Origin: Dermatemys mawii
Taxonomy: Eukaryota > Chordata > Testudines > Dermatemydidae
DNA: 64,000 nt
Direction: 5' to 3'
Assembly (NCBI GenBank): GCA_007922305.1
Contig: ML677365.1
Location: 15,866,293 to 15,930,292 of the forward strand
Part shown: in pieces, positions 35,461-46,354 of the stretch
Layout: each line of letters opens with the position of its first letter
How positions within the stretch are numbered: the stretch's first letter is position 1
The notes under the pieces: model-generated
Databases searched by the model: none
Seen by the model: only the letters and a program-made list of their open reading frames with translations
Told to the model about the DNA's origin: nothing
Program-made: the position numbers and the translations under genes

Positions 35461-36185
35461 AACCCCAATTGCCATTCCCTGGGGCCCTGTATCAGTATGA
35501 GGGGGCGAGGTTTTGGCCAGGGAGACAACTGAAGTGTGTGTGTGGAGGGGAAGGGGGGGCTGCATTATCTCCCCACCTACCTGCAGCTCTTCCCTACATG
35601 GATGAACTTGCCCATGTGTAGGTGGTGTCTGGAATTACCGGGTAACGTTCATTCGGATTGGAAACACACATGCGCTTGTCAAAACAATTCACTCTGCCTG
35701 AAATCGTGCTGGAGTTTGAGATTAGCTAAATGCCACTCCCATCTCGCTGCCAGAAAACTTCAGTGTCTTAGACCTTTACAAAGATTGCGTTACTGCCCTG
35801 CCATTTTGGAAGGAAGGATCACGTCGATCTTCAGCAATTTAAACCAGGACCTGCCACTCCTGTTTCCCCTCCCTCCTCCGCGTCTTGAGCCTCTTTGTTG
35901 CTTCTGGCAGAACAACAGTGTTAGACCTCAAGCGCTAGGTTATACTAGGAACAGCAACGAGCTAGTGAGAACAGTTCTGTCGCCCATATTAGAAGCCAGG
36001 TCAGCTGCTGCTACAGACCTAGCCTGTGCCATATCTACAGCGGATTTGATTGTACAATGGGTTTGCTTGTTCAGAACACAAATGCTCTGGGACAGGCGAC
36101 TTATAACTGACCGAAAACTCTGCAACCTCCATTATCTTGCCCTATTTGTTCTGCTTTTGAGACTCTGGCACCTGAACAAACCCGA
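35461..36185. other. Unassigned flank of the CpG island
   Basis: A 257-codon frame (35536-36309) crosses this region but ends inside a CR1 fragment and has no domain. I treat it as chance. Confidence 0.45.
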
Positions 36186-36425
36186 TAACATAAGACTGGC
36201 CATAGTGGGTCAGACCAATGGTCCATCTAGCCCAGTATCCTGCCTTCTGACTGTGGCCAATGCCAGGTGCTTGGGAGGGAATGGACAGAACAGGGCAATT
36301 ATTGAGTGATCCATCAGTCTTCTGGTCCCAGCTTCTGGCAGGCAGAGGCTTAAGGCCACATAGAGCATGGGGGTTGAACCTCTGACTATCTTGGTTAATA
36401 GCCATTGATGGCCCTGTCCTCCATG
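36186..36425 (-). mobile_element. CR1-type LINE 3' fragment
   Basis: The plus strand reads aacataagactggccatagt, gggtcagaccaatggtccat, ctagcccagtatcctgcctt and tagccattgatggccctgtc. This is the same subfamily as 5320-5825, more heavily truncated. Confidence 0.85.
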
Positions 36426-36904
36426 TGGTTCATGCCAAGAGATTGCTCAAATATTACTTGCTAAAAGCTGGTGCTGGAAGCAGTACCAGAGACCTAGGGA
36501 AAATGGAAGGTTTTCTTTAGTATGCTCCTTTCTGGGGGAATGTTACTATTCCTCCCACCCCACCCCCCATTTTAGCATAGCCCCAGCCCTTATAGACCTC
36601 AATGCACTGCAGAGGGGTGGAGCATTTTTTTGTGCATGTGCAGCTCTGCTGCCCAGCACTGAATACACACTTCTTTAGGGGCCCTCAAGGAATCAAACAT
36701 GTTTTTTCTTTCAGTGCTTTGGGACAAAACACGCCTTACTGGGGAATTTATGGCTCAGCATTCACTTTTTGGATTGTGGAACAAGCCGAAATATCTGGAA
36801 CAAAATCAATAAAGCCAGAACACCTTCAGAAGCTTAAATACAGTCTGAAAATCATCAAAATACAACACGAAAACCAAACTCAAAATTTATCAAAGTTGTG
36901 TACT
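36426..36904. other. Unassigned intergenic sequence
   Basis: No gene or element was assigned. The 106-codon frame at 36602-36922 has no domain. Confidence 0.4.
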
Positions 36905-37350
36905 TTCAACATTACGTTATAATACAGAATGCTCAGGAATGAGAAAGTATGACATGTCCAAACTGTCTTCATTCTATACGACCTGCCTCAGAAAGATCTG
37001 TATCTTATGGCCCAGAACAATCTCAAACCAAGATCTATTGACACAGAGCAGCCAAGAAAAGATGAGCACTATCATTGCCAGGAGGCATTGGAGGTGGATT
37101 GGCCATGTGGTCCGGATGGAAACTGATTCCATCACCAGAGTAGCAATAAGATGGACACCTGAAGGCAAGCGAAAATGAGGCTTCCCGAAAACAACATGGC
37201 AAAGATCTGTGGAAGCCAAGCTGAAAAACCCGGGGCACAGCTGGAGAACCATTGAAAAACTTGCCACAAACAGACAGGAAGGGAGGAGCTTTGTTGCTGC
37301 CCTACATGCCAGAGGCATCATGGGAACATGATGATGATGATGATGATTCA
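36905..37350 (+). mobile_element. RTE-clade LINE 3' end with ATG-repeat tail
   Basis: The plus-strand frame reads SKLSSFYTTCLRKICI, RRHWRWIGHVVRMETDSITR, VAIRWTPEGKRK, then a TGA (37176-37178), and continues in frame with GFPKTTWQRSVEAKL and NRQEGRSFVAALHARG. WRWIGHvlRM...R.al.W.PeGkRkrGRPk.TWrR is the conserved C-terminal block of RTE-type reverse transcriptases. The element ends in (ATG/GAT)n at 37328-37347, the microsatellite 3' tail typical of RTE. It is 5'-truncated and has one nonsense mutation. Confidence 0.85.
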
Positions 37351-38589
37351 CTTCTTGGTATTGTTTATTAAAGCAGTTAATTGCCTGTTTGCAAGAACCT
37401 AATAGTTATTTTGGTAAAGAACATCATCAGGACCAAAAGCGGAAAAAGCTGGCAGCACAAATGGCCTGAGTGATGTGTGGGGCTCAGCACTGTGCTTCTG
37501 GTCCTTGCTGTGTTGGAAGTCTACCCTCTTCACTTGCTTCCACTCTGTGAGGTACGTAATCTCCTGTTCTAGCCTTTGTGCACTACCTCTCCGGCCCCCA
37601 CTGCACCTTTCTCCCCACTTTCTCGCTGTGTGTCTCCACTCTCTGTTTTTTTATGTATATGGGCTCATTCTGCAAGTTGCTGAGTGCTCTGGCTCTGATC
37701 CAGCAAAGTCTGTAAGTACAGAATTAGCTTGAATCTGAAGAACGGGCCCATTGAAGTCAATAGGCACTTTATCGATATGAAACGCTGAAGCCAAAGGAAT
37801 ACTTGGGCTTAAAATTAATCACGTGCTTAGGTACTTTTCCGAATTGGGGCCAGAGTGCTGCTTCCCTGCCAGCTGTCTCTCATGCTTCTCTCCCTGCATC
37901 TGCTTCCTTCTGTCCTTTTTCTAAGTGGGGCATGAGTGGCTCTCCGATTTCCTCCCTTTCTCTCTCCTTCCTGTTCTGGGTATGGGCAGATTCCTTCCTC
38001 GCTCCCCTGCCACTGAGGAGGAAGGACACAGTGAGTTGCAGGGACCTCCAGAGCATGTGGGGGAGGGGTGGAGTGGAGGAAGATCTACCAGGCATGGCAG
38101 GTAACAGTAGCAGCAGGCAGTGGGGCTCTTGGAGAAGGGGCGAGACACAGGTGGCTGGTGGTGGGTCATCATCAGCTGCGCTAGGGAAGGCCTAGCCTTC
38201 CCTGGCCTATTATACCAGCCACCCCTGGCTATGGGGCTGTTTACCACTCATTTCTCTGTGTTTTGGTGTCTTTCTCTCATTCTTGCCTTATCTTCTGTAT
38301 ACACCAGCTCTGTCTCTGTGTCCCAGATAGCTGCCCAGTTTTCCCTGGAGGCGTCTGAAATTCCAACGTGGTTCATTTCATTTGTAGAGTCTAACGTGAC
38401 TCTGAATCCACACTGAATTATTCACACCAATCTGCCTGGTATTCAGGAAAAGTGCTGCTGCCACTCAACTGAATTTTTCCTCCTTTCCCCTGCTTCTGGT
38501 TAGTACCATACAGCAAGTGGGAAAGCATCTCTCTAGGGCTGGTTTACACTTCATAAGGCAGTGCCAGGATCCCCTGCAGTGTGGCTGTC
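37351..38589. other. Unassigned intergenic sequence
   Basis: A short 'gaacgggcccattgaagtca' SINE/MITE remnant lies near 37740-37760. The overlapping open frames at 37803-38247 on both strands have no domain. Confidence 0.4.
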
Positions 38590-38592
38590 TTA
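38590..38592. repeat. TTA target duplication, left (Harbinger 1)
   Basis: TTA precedes the element end GGGTATGGTTACACT. The same trinucleotide follows the right end at 42564-42566. PIF/Harbinger elements insert into TWA and duplicate 3 bp. Confidence 0.85.
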
Positions 38593-39040
38593 GGGTATGG
38601 TTACACTTACAGGATTATAGCGCTATTGGTTATAGCGGTCCCCTTATACAGCAATATGTATAGCGCTATTGTGTGTCCACACTGAGACGCGCCAGCAGTA
38701 TAGCATGGCCACATTTGCGGCACTTCATGCGGCTTTAAGAGCAGCGCATTAGGGCAGGTATCCCACAGAGCACCTCTTCCCGATCTGGCACAATGCCTTG
38801 TGGTGGGGGGGGGCGTCACTTGCGGGGCATTCTGCATCCTGTTCCAACTACCCATGATGCTTCGTGGCATATCCCAGCAATCCCTGGGTTTCCGTCCACC
38901 TCAGGCGCCATCTTTGAACGGTTTCAGCAAGGCGCACTCCGTCTTCCATTTTCGTGTGCCGCAATGAATCCACAACTGCTGCGGGATATGCTGACGACTG
39001 TCACCACACATCTCTGTGTGCAGTGGAGTTAATCCTTGAC

Positions 39041-40205
39041 ATGCAGGATGACAGCGATGGGTCTGAAGACGAGATCGAAGCGGTGAACGCATTTGACACG
39101 AAGCTTCTTGTCTCATTAACGGACATGCTCACGGCTGTGGAACGCCACTTCTGGGCACGGGAAACGAGCACTGAGTGGTGGGATCGCATCGTCATGCAAG
39201 TCTGGGACGATGAGCAGTGGCTGCAAAACTTTTGCATGAGAAAAGCCACTTTCATGGCACTGTGTGCTGAACTCGCCCCTACCCTGTGGCGCAAGGACAC
39301 CAGATTGAGAGCTGCCCTCCCAGTGGAGAAGCGGGTGGCTATCGCAGTCTGGAAGCTGGCCACCCCAGACAGCTACCGATCGGTGGCCAACCACTTTGGG
39401 GTGGGAAAGTCGACCGTTGGGAGTTGTGCTGATGCAAGTGTGCAGGGCCATTAATCGCATCCTGCTACAAAAAATCATGACTCTGGGTAATGTGCATGAC
39501 ATTGTTGCTGGCTTTGAAGAGATGGGTTTCCCTAACTGTGGAGGGGCGATAGATGGGACCTTTATACCTATTCTGGCACCCGCCCACCTAGCAGACGAGT
39601 ACGTTAACCGAAAGGGGTACTTCTCCATGGTTCTCCAGGCGCTTGTGGATCACCGTGGGTGTTTTACTGACATTGATGCGGGCTGGTCTGGAAAGGTGCA
39701 TGACGCATGCATCTTCTGCAACGCTGGCCTGTTCACGAAGCTGCAAGCCAGGACTTTTTTCCCAGACCAGCGGATCCCCGTGGGGGAAGTCGAAATTCCT
39801 GTCGTGATTCTTGGCAACCCCGCTTACCCTTTAATGCCCTAGCTCATGAAACCCTACACAGGGAGCCTGGACAGCAGCCAGGAAAGGTTCAACTACAGGC
39901 TTAGCTCGTGTCGAATGACTGTGGAGTGTTCTTTTGGGCATCTCAAAGCGCGCTGGCGGTGTCTTTATAGGAGACTAGACTTGGCTGAAGGAAGTATCTC
40001 CGTGGTTATTTCTGCATGCTGTGCCCTACATAATCTTTGTGAGCAGAAGGGCGAAGGCTTCACTCAGGCATGGTCCTCAGAGGTTCAACGCCTGGAGGCC
40101 ACATATGCACAGCCAGAGAGCAGGGTTCTTAGAGGGGCCCAGTGCAAGGCTGTTAAGATCAGGGAAGCCTTGAGGGAGCATTTTGAGGCTGAAAGCCAGT
40201 TCTAA
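39041..40205 (+). pseudogene. PIF/Harbinger transposase (HARBI1-like), nearly intact
   Basis: Three plus-strand frames join into one DDE_Tnp_4-type protein. The N-terminal part has FWARETSTEWWDRIVMQVWD, LPVEKRVAIAVWKLATPDSY and the helix-turn-helix block SVANHFGVGKSTVG. The catalytic residues are D in GGAIDGTFIPI (about 39543), D in GKVHDACIF (about 39700) and E in TVECSFGHLKARWR (about 39920). The protein would cut and reinsert the element. Two lesions were seen: a one-base insertion near 39420 (in gttgggagttgtg) and a TAG at 39840-39842 where a Trp is expected. An alternative upstream ATG at 38964 lies in another frame, so the true N-terminus is uncertain. The HARBI1-Myb partnership is established for the family. 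Confidence 0.92.
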
Positions 40206-40429
40206 AGGGAGGTGCAGAGGGAGGGAGGGATGGAGTGTGCATTCTTTTAATAGGAACAGGCATTTGCTTTTCTGTAGCCACTAATAATCTATGTACAGTG
40301 AATAAAGAAACCCATTTATTAAGAAGACAATTCATTTATTCAACAGCTACTTCGGCTGCTGAAAGAAAATATTTTGATGCATGTGAGGGGGAAGCAGGGG
40401 GAGGTTCAACTGAGGTGGGATGGGGTCAG

Positions 40430-40960
40430 TCAGAGATTGGAATATGTCTGGATCTCTGAGTCTCCAGTGCCCTCAGAGTTGCCGTGTCCCCCGAACCCCA
40501 TTTGCGGAGGGCAATAAAGCATGTAATTAGGGGTTGACTGCAGTGGATAAGGGTCCTGGGTTTGGGGGTTGTTCGGTGAAGACAGAGGGGTTGGAGGCAG
40601 CTGTGGATGGTGATAACCAGATAGCTGATGATAGTGGCCTGGAGGGTACAGAGGGCCAGAAGGGGAAGGGTTTGGGGGCAAATGATAAAGGGGGTGGAGA
40701 GTGCGGTGCTTCTCCTCCTGAATGGTGGCAATCCACTGCATAGTCTCCAATTGAAGCTGCAGTAATGAGAGCAGCTTATCAGTGCTTTTCTGCCGGTGAC
40801 TCGCATTCTCCTGCCGCGCCTTTTCCCTCAACTTGCTCTGGTCCTCCCTCCACCTCTGTGCAATTTGATTCTCCATTACAGCCTGTTGCATTATTTGTTG
40901 TACTAGATTCTCTTTGCTCTTTTGTGGCCTCTTCCTCAGTCGCCTCAGCCTCTCAGCTGT
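40430..40960 (-). CDS. Harbinger Myb-like gene, C-terminal block
   Basis: The minus-strand open frame ends at 40430 and carries an arginine-rich helix (RLRRLRKRPQKSKEN upstream of the first ATG). Next comes a basic coiled-coil-like stretch (NQIAQRWREDQSKLREKARQ), LLSLLQLQLETMQWIATIQEE and a Pro/Tyr/His-rich tail. This arrangement follows the DNA-binding domain in Harbinger Myb-like proteins, which bind element ends and help import the transposase. A polypyrimidine/AG acceptor lies at 40998 on the minus strand, but the frame directly after it meets a TGA, so the exact splice site is not settled. Bounds are therefore approximate at the 5' side. Confidence 0.6.
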   Translation of the reverse strand, partial: TAERLRRLRKRPQKSKENLVQQIMQQAVMENQIAQRWREDQSKLREKARQENASHRQKSTDKLLSLLQLQLETMQWIATIQEEKHRTLHPLYHLPPNPSPSGPLYPPGHYHQLSGYHHPQLPPTPLSSPNNPQTQDPYPLQSTPNYMLYCPPQMGFGGHGNSEGTGDSEIQTYSNL

Positions 40961-41120
40961 TGATAACAGCGATGCTCAGGGCTCAAGGTCGATGCTTCTA
41001 AAAGAAAAAGATACATGTAACAGTGGCTCCCTTGTAAACAGCAGACATGCCTATGATTCCCCTGCATTCCCCGTTTGCCTGTCCTGCAGAGAGCACACAG
41101 ACAACAACGGAGCCCCTGCC

Positions 41121-41564
41121 ATGGTGAGTCCTCTCCAGAGGCAGGGGGAATGATTGTTTCCCTACCGTGCTGTGCTGTGGCTGGGGTGGGGGGGTGGGGG
41201 GGTGGGGTGCCGGGAAGTGGTGGGAGCCCAACTCTGAACACTGTCCCAACATTCTCCATAGGTGTTTGTCCTAGAAGATATCTCGCTGCTGCGGGTCACC
41301 GAGGAACAAAGGGAAGGGATTCTAATGAGATGCGGCTTCTGCCCAGGGCCATATGCAGCTTGCCTCTGTGCAGCAATGCTCCCCCCACCCATTGTAGCAC
41401 AGTGGCAGGGACTAGTGACCGCGACCAGGACGGGGGCCACGCTGGCTCTCCCGGGAAACCTGCGCAGGCGCATTGCACGCGCTCTTATTGAGACCTTTGA
41501 AGAGATTACTGATGACGATTACCGTGATGTGATAGACTACATCAATGCACTATTCCACATGTAG
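41121..41564 (+). CDS. Third Harbinger reading frame, two-exon, about 101 codons
   Basis: Proposed structure: an ATG at 41121-41123 ends exon 1 and is directly followed by a strong donor (ATG|GTGAGT). The intron is 41124-41261 and ends in ...CTCCATAG. Exon 2 runs 41262-41564 in phase 0 and ends with TAG. The product is small, starts with a hydrophobic/acidic segment (ISLLRVT), contains a Cys-rich patch, a basic LPGNLRRRIA segment and an acidic helix ending DYINALFHM. I do not recognise a domain. It lies between the two opposite-strand Myb ORF blocks. The older Harbinger copy has a homologous region at 52487-52950 with the same ATG|GTG context, an intron of similar size, ISxLRVT-x14-PGxY-x5-AMLP, and RIA-x20-YINxLxHM at identical spacing. 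That conservation supports real coding. Function unknown. Confidence 0.6.
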
Positions 41565-41628
41565 GCAAGCATGCAAGCATCCCTTTCCACCCCAAGCTGC
41601 CTGCTTCCCAATAGAAAAGCAGCTTTAC

Positions 41629-42162
41629 CTCCGCAATCTGCTGCTGCGCTGCCCCTTGCAACCGCTGGACGCTGCGGCTGGCTGCCCTCCTGGCTTGAGA
41701 AGAGCTCCTGGCTGCACGCGTCCTGGGACTCCTCCGTGCCCTGGGTTGCTGCCGCCTCCTCTTCGTCCTCCTCCTCACCTCGCCTTCACTGGTGGGCTGG
41801 GAAGTGTCCGTGGTGGTTGATGGAGTGACCGTAGGATCACCACCAAGTATCGCGTGCAGCTCCTTATAAAATCTGCAAGTCACCGGGGCTGCCCCGGAGC
41901 GGCCGTTTGCCTCGCGGGCTTTGCGATACGCATTCCTAAGCTCCTTTACCTTAACACGGCACTGCAGAGTTTCCCGCTCATGGCCTCTTTCTGCCAAGGC
42001 CCGTGATATCTGCCCATAGGTATCATAATTCCTGCGGCTAGACCACAGCTGAGACTGAACAGCCTCTTCCCTCCAACAGCTGATGAGGTCCAGCACCTCG
42101 CCATTGCTCCATGCTGGGGATAGCCTACTGCGAGAAGGCATAGCACGTGGAGTCATGATCAA
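41629..42162 (-). CDS. Harbinger Myb/SANT-like DNA-binding protein, N-terminal exon
   Basis: It starts at an ATG at 42162. Residues about 15-105 form a Myb/SANT-like (trihelix) domain: PAWSNGEVLDLISCWREEAV, RRNYDTYGQISRALAERGHE, VKVKELRNAYRKAREANGR and CRFYKELHAILGG. Conserved W, R/K and aromatic positions match the Myb-like ORF of PIF/Harbinger elements. A Ser/Thr linker and an Arg-rich tail follow. The frame is open. A consensus donor (GAG|GTAAAG) at 41629/41628 suggests splicing to the downstream block near 40960-40430. The protein is expected to bind subterminal repeats of the element and recruit the transposase. It is transcribed convergently with the transposase. Confidence 0.85.
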
Positions 42163-42563
42163 TCAGAATGATCACCTGCAAGGATTCCCTGAGAGCACGC
42201 CGCGCTTGGCTGGAGCAAACAGGAAGGGGATTTTCAAATTTCCCTGGAACTTTAAAGGGTGGGTCTGACGTGTGGTCACCTGAGGACAGGACAAAAGGGT
42301 TTGCAAGTGATGACCAGAGTGGCTCGAACGGGAATTATGGGATGGGCTGGAGGCCAATTAATGCGCAGTGGGTGTCCACATTCTCGCTGTAGCGCTACAG
42401 CAGCTGCACTACAGCCCTTATTCCTCATGTGGAGGTGGATTACCAGGAGCGCTATAATTCCGCAGTTATAGCACTCTACGTGCCTTGCCAGTGTGGACGG
42501 GTAGGAGGCTGTAGCGCTCCTGGGGGCTTTACAGCGCTATAAAGTGCCAGTGTAACCATGGCC

Positions 42564-42566
42564 TTA
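42564..42566. repeat. TTA target duplication, right (Harbinger 1)
   Basis: TTA follows the right terminal repeat (...AGTGTAACCATGGCC) and matches 38590-38592. Confidence 0.85.
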
Positions 42567-42711
42567 GTCTTCAGTGGAGCACACCATTTTCTATAGAGGG
42601 TAGCACAATTGTAGTTAACAGTGAGTCAATCTTACTGGACAGGTGCCGGATTCTTTAGGATATTTGGTAGCCATCTCTGCTTTCAAGAGCAAGAAAAGAG
42701 AATGTCCTGAG

Positions 42712-42900
42712 CACAGGAATGGGAGCCAGAAATGTTGGAGCTATAATCCTAGCTCTAACTTTGACTCTCCCTGTGGTCTTGGGCAACTCACTTAGTCTCT
42801 CTGCTTCAGTTTCCCTAGCACTTCAGTAGGCTGCTGCAAGGAATGATGAATTAATGTTTTTAAAGCATTTTAAGTGTAATTGTTGTAAGTCCTCTATAAG
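42712..42900 (+). repeat. MIR/CORE-SINE
   Basis: The MIR order is visible: gggagccagaaatgttggag, cctagctctaactttgactc, tgtggtcttgggcaactcac, ttagtctctctgcttcagtt and aaagcattttaagtgtaatt. It is an old amniote SINE in plus orientation. Confidence 0.75.
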
Positions 42901-43999
42901 ACTTTATTCTACACATTTACTGGTGGTTGTAGAAACAATGAAATGTCACCATCATCTGTATAGAAAAGGTGTATTTTAATGGTTAAATTTTTGCTTCTCG
43001 GTTCATAAAATGTGGCATTCCTCCTTAATATTCTGATCATCTCTATGAGGCAGCAAACTGTAGGCATTCAGAAAGACATCCTGTTAACTCCAGTGTCTAA
43101 AGCAAAAAAGACGATACTTCACCTTCCATATTTGTTACACTTACAGTCAGTACTGACCTACGAGTCAGGATCTGTACTTCAGGATTCACTTCCTTTGGAC
43201 TAGACAAAGGGAAATGAATAATCAGGATCAAATGATTCTGGTAAGTTTTATACACTAATTTAAACACTCACTGTTTAGGAAACCCGGTATTATTTTCAGT
43301 GTTTAGTTTGTAATAAAGAGATGCCGGCGCTTAAGCAGTTAGGTGCCAGGAATGAAGCAATGTTTTTTTAACATTTATAACTGATGCAGCAAGCCCAGAG
43401 GTGCTGCGGCTATGAACTGTCAAATCTAGAGGTGCCGGGGCACAGCCCTGACACAAATTAAGCACTGATTATTTTACATAAATAGACTGGGGTTATTCAC
43501 ATATTCATATTGGGTAATGCAATTATCTGCCACCCTTCTGAAGAAGCCACTGATTCACTATCAAATGAGTTAGTGTCCTAGAACATTTACTTCATCTTCT
43601 CACAAAAAGTCTCCAGCCACCAAGCTCTTGCTGCCTTTTTCAAAGGTATACAAGTGCTATTGTGTGCTGTGTGAAGAGTTATCCCTGTATTGACACCAAT
43701 AGCTTATATTTGGATAAAGCATATCCACCAAAAAGTCATCCAATCTTGAGCGGAAGAAATGGCCATAGAAATTATCAGAATAAAATACCACAAAGAAAAA
43801 AAATGTAACAAAAAGAGGCCTTATTTCTAATTTGAATTTCTCTGGCTTCAGCTTCCAACCATTGGTGCTCGTTATGCCTTTCTCTGTTAGGCTGAAAATC
43901 CCTTTAGTGCACTGGGACTGGAAGCATTTTTCTACCAGTGAAGGTCATGGTACACGATAGCACAGTCACCTCTCAATATTCATTTTGATAAGCTACAGA
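42901..43999. other. Mostly unassigned; one short reptile repeat
   Basis: At 43318-43450 a block reads gagatgccggcgcttaagca, gttaggtgccaggaatgaag and aggtgccggggcacagccct, with internal repetition of 'agaggtgc(t/c)g'. It is a short interspersed repeat. Nothing else is recognised. Confidence 0.45.
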
Positions 44000-44335
44000 A
44001 GTTGAGCTCTTTATGTATCTTCCTTTACGGATCCTCTCCAGCCCTCCACTCATTTTGTGGCATTCTTTTCTGCACCCGCTCCAATTTTTCAATGCCTTTT
44101 AAAAAATGTGGATAGCAGAACTGCATACATCATTCCAGGATCAGTCTTACCACTGTCATATACAAAGGTAAAATTGGCTCTATGCACTAGCTCCCCGGTT
44201 ATCCATCCAAGGATTAGCTCTTTATGCTACAGCATCACCCTGATGCTCATGTTGTGTTTCTTGCTACTATGAACCCTAGATCCTCTTCAGACTCATTTCA
44301 GACACACTGCTTTCCAGGATACAGTACCTCATTTT
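44000..44335 (-). mobile_element. CR1/L3-type LINE fragment
   Basis: On the plus strand the antisense block order of CR1 is clear: ctgcacccgctccaattttt, ggatagcagaactgcataca, tccaaggattagctctttat, ctacagcatcaccctgatgc and ttccaggatacagtacctca. No intact frame is present. Confidence 0.65.
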
Positions 44336-45258
44336 TTTAGGAGTGCTTGAGTAACTGCGTGCATTCAAACAACATGCATTTTTAATACAGCCAAATGTGA
44401 AGTTATACATTGAGGAACAAGGAATGTAGTGCAGTCCTACAGGGTCTTCAAGCTAGTATCTTTCACAAACTCTAAATTCATCTAAACTGAATACAATTTA
44501 ATTATGAAAATTAATGTTTAAGTTACATTTTCCAAAATTATTCATATTGAAACAACCTTCCTGTCCCAAGATTTTAAAAAATTGTATTCTCAAGCACCCA
44601 GCAGGCATGTTTGCTCTTAGTAACTAGGTCCTTTTTATCTTACAATTCTTAACTTTTCATTTATCTGGATAATGTTACTCCAGGAAGCACCTACCAAAAC
44701 GTGAAGCCCCGGGTTCAGATCCTCAGCTGGTGTAAACAGATGCCTGGGTCTTAGGCTGATCCACATTAGCTGAGGATCTGCCCCACGCTTTGGACAATGT
44801 AGGTTGCTTTCTTTGATGTTAGTCTTTTTGTGCTGAGCACATGGCTTCCACAGCCAGAGGGGATGCACATGATACCAGTTTTTCTAAGGAAATGGCAAAG
44901 AACTATCTGTAGCTAAAACACACCATTTACTCCAAGAATAGTTGTGCTTATTTTTCGTTTCTTCAACGTGTGACACAAGCATCTTCACCTAAACACAGAA
45001 AACAAATCAAATACAATTGCAGTTGTCTTTATTTAGAAATTCCTTAATTAAAACTTGCGAACATGACAAACCATTTCTTAGCCTATACCAGTCCTAGCTG
45101 AGAACTGATTTTGATTATTAAAAGGGCATATAGAAGTTGGAGAGTGAGGGCAGAGTAGCTTCCCAGACTAAGTAACCTGGCAGCCTAGAACTCCTTAACA
45201 TATTGTGACAAATCTGTGGCCATCTAGGTGTAATTATGCTGCAAGCCATGATCATTCA
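44336..45258. other. Unassigned intergenic sequence
   Basis: Near 44370-44450 a 'cagccaaatgtgaagttata ... aggaacaaggaatgtag' stretch resembles sense-strand CR1/L3. The remainder is not recognised. Confidence 0.35.
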
Positions 45259-45279
45259 GTATCTATCTATCTATCTATC
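45259..45279. repeat. (ATCT)n microsatellite
   Basis: About five tandem ATCT units interrupt otherwise unique sequence. Confidence 0.9.
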
Positions 45280-45344
45280 CTGTGACCACTACATATCATG
45301 CTGACCAGTATCACCTCATTGTTTCCTTGTGGGTGTCCCCCCTC

Positions 45345-45490
45345 CCATCTGTCTGTTGTATCCTCTTGTCTCTAGTCTTAGATTGTGTTTCAGGGAAAGG
45401 ACTGTCTCTTTTAGCTCTGTTTGTACAGCCCCCTACCACAATGGAAACCAGGTCTCTAGGTTCTATCACAAAACAAATACTGATAGCATG
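45345..45490 (+). repeat. Old amniote SINE/LINE tail, second copy
   Basis: The block order is cttgtctctagtcttagatt, gggaaaggactgtctctttt, gctctgtttgtacagccccc, taccacaatggaaaccaggt and tcacaaaacaaatac. It is the same family as 16085-16185 and more complete at its 5' side. Confidence 0.6.
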
Positions 45491-46354
45491 CAAAGCATGC
45501 TGGTCATAGTGAGAACAGAACCGAGCTCTTCCTACTCCACAAGCACCAGTCACTACCCTCTAAGCAGAAGATGATTTGCTTTAGCTATTAGCAGCAATGT
45601 GAAGAAGTTCTGATACCAACCAATAGAAGACAATGGTGCACATACATACTCTCCAGCTCATTACAGCTCTATTTGTGAATGGGTGTTCTCCCAGAGTGGG
45701 TCAGGGTCTATAATGTTGTGTCCTCCTGAAGTAATAGGTGATGTTCCAATTCCTTTATGAAGTGGAGACAAATATGAAGACAAATATCTTTTGTTCTGCA
45801 GAACCTCAAGGTGGTCACTATAGAAAATCCTGCATATAAAAATAATTCTGTTTAATTTAATGGCCAAAACATATATGTTTCAGTCCCACCAAAAGGAGTT
45901 CAAAAACCTTACTGTAAAACATAGATTGCTTACAGGTTGTATTCAACAGGAGGAAAAAAACTTCAGTGAATTAATAATGAGCTTTTCTCTACCAACAATC
46001 CACCTTGGATTGATTTGCTGCAAATATGTGTTGGCAATTCTTATAATGGAATGTATCTCCAATGTAATCTGAGCTGTAATTTATCCCAAAGGTCAGACTG
46101 TCCTATCGAAAGATCTAATTGAGAGCATGCACATTTTTATGCATTTCCAAACACATTTTGGCTGCTGGAAAGTTTCTCATCACTAAATGAGGAATCCAGG
46201 TACTGTTTTCTTTTCACTAAGATTTGATTTCTTTTGGTGTTTGTAGATTATGTTTAAAAATGAGTGAACCAATTCAGAATAAAATAGAAAGCCCCATTTA
46301 TTATCATTTATTTTCCCTCTCCCATTTTTAAACTTTTTGAAATGTCAGGAATTT

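Larger units (their letters stand above)
38593..42563 (+). mobile_element. Complete PIF/Harbinger DNA transposon (copy 1)
   Basis: This element of 3,971 bp has 15-bp terminal inverted repeats, GGGTATGGTTACACT at the left and AGTGTAACCATGGCC at the right (two mismatches when inverted). Subterminal 'tatagcgcta' boxes recur at both ends. TTA flanks both sides. Inside are a plus-strand DDE transposase (39041-40205), a minus-strand Myb/SANT-like gene in at least two blocks (42162-41629 and about 40960-40430), and a small plus-strand reading frame with its own predicted intron (41121-41564). The two main genes converge, the normal two-gene plan of Harbinger elements. Only two disabling changes were seen in the transposase, so the copy is fairly young. 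Confidence 0.93.

Noticed and set aside
35536..36309. 257-codon plus-strand frame
   Set aside because: It runs into an antisense CR1 fragment and shows no recognisable domain or codon structure.
41162..41478. Minus-strand frames opposite the third Harbinger gene
   Set aside because: Pro/His/Ser-rich composition and no counterpart in Harbinger copy 2; the plus-strand frame has the conserved motifs.
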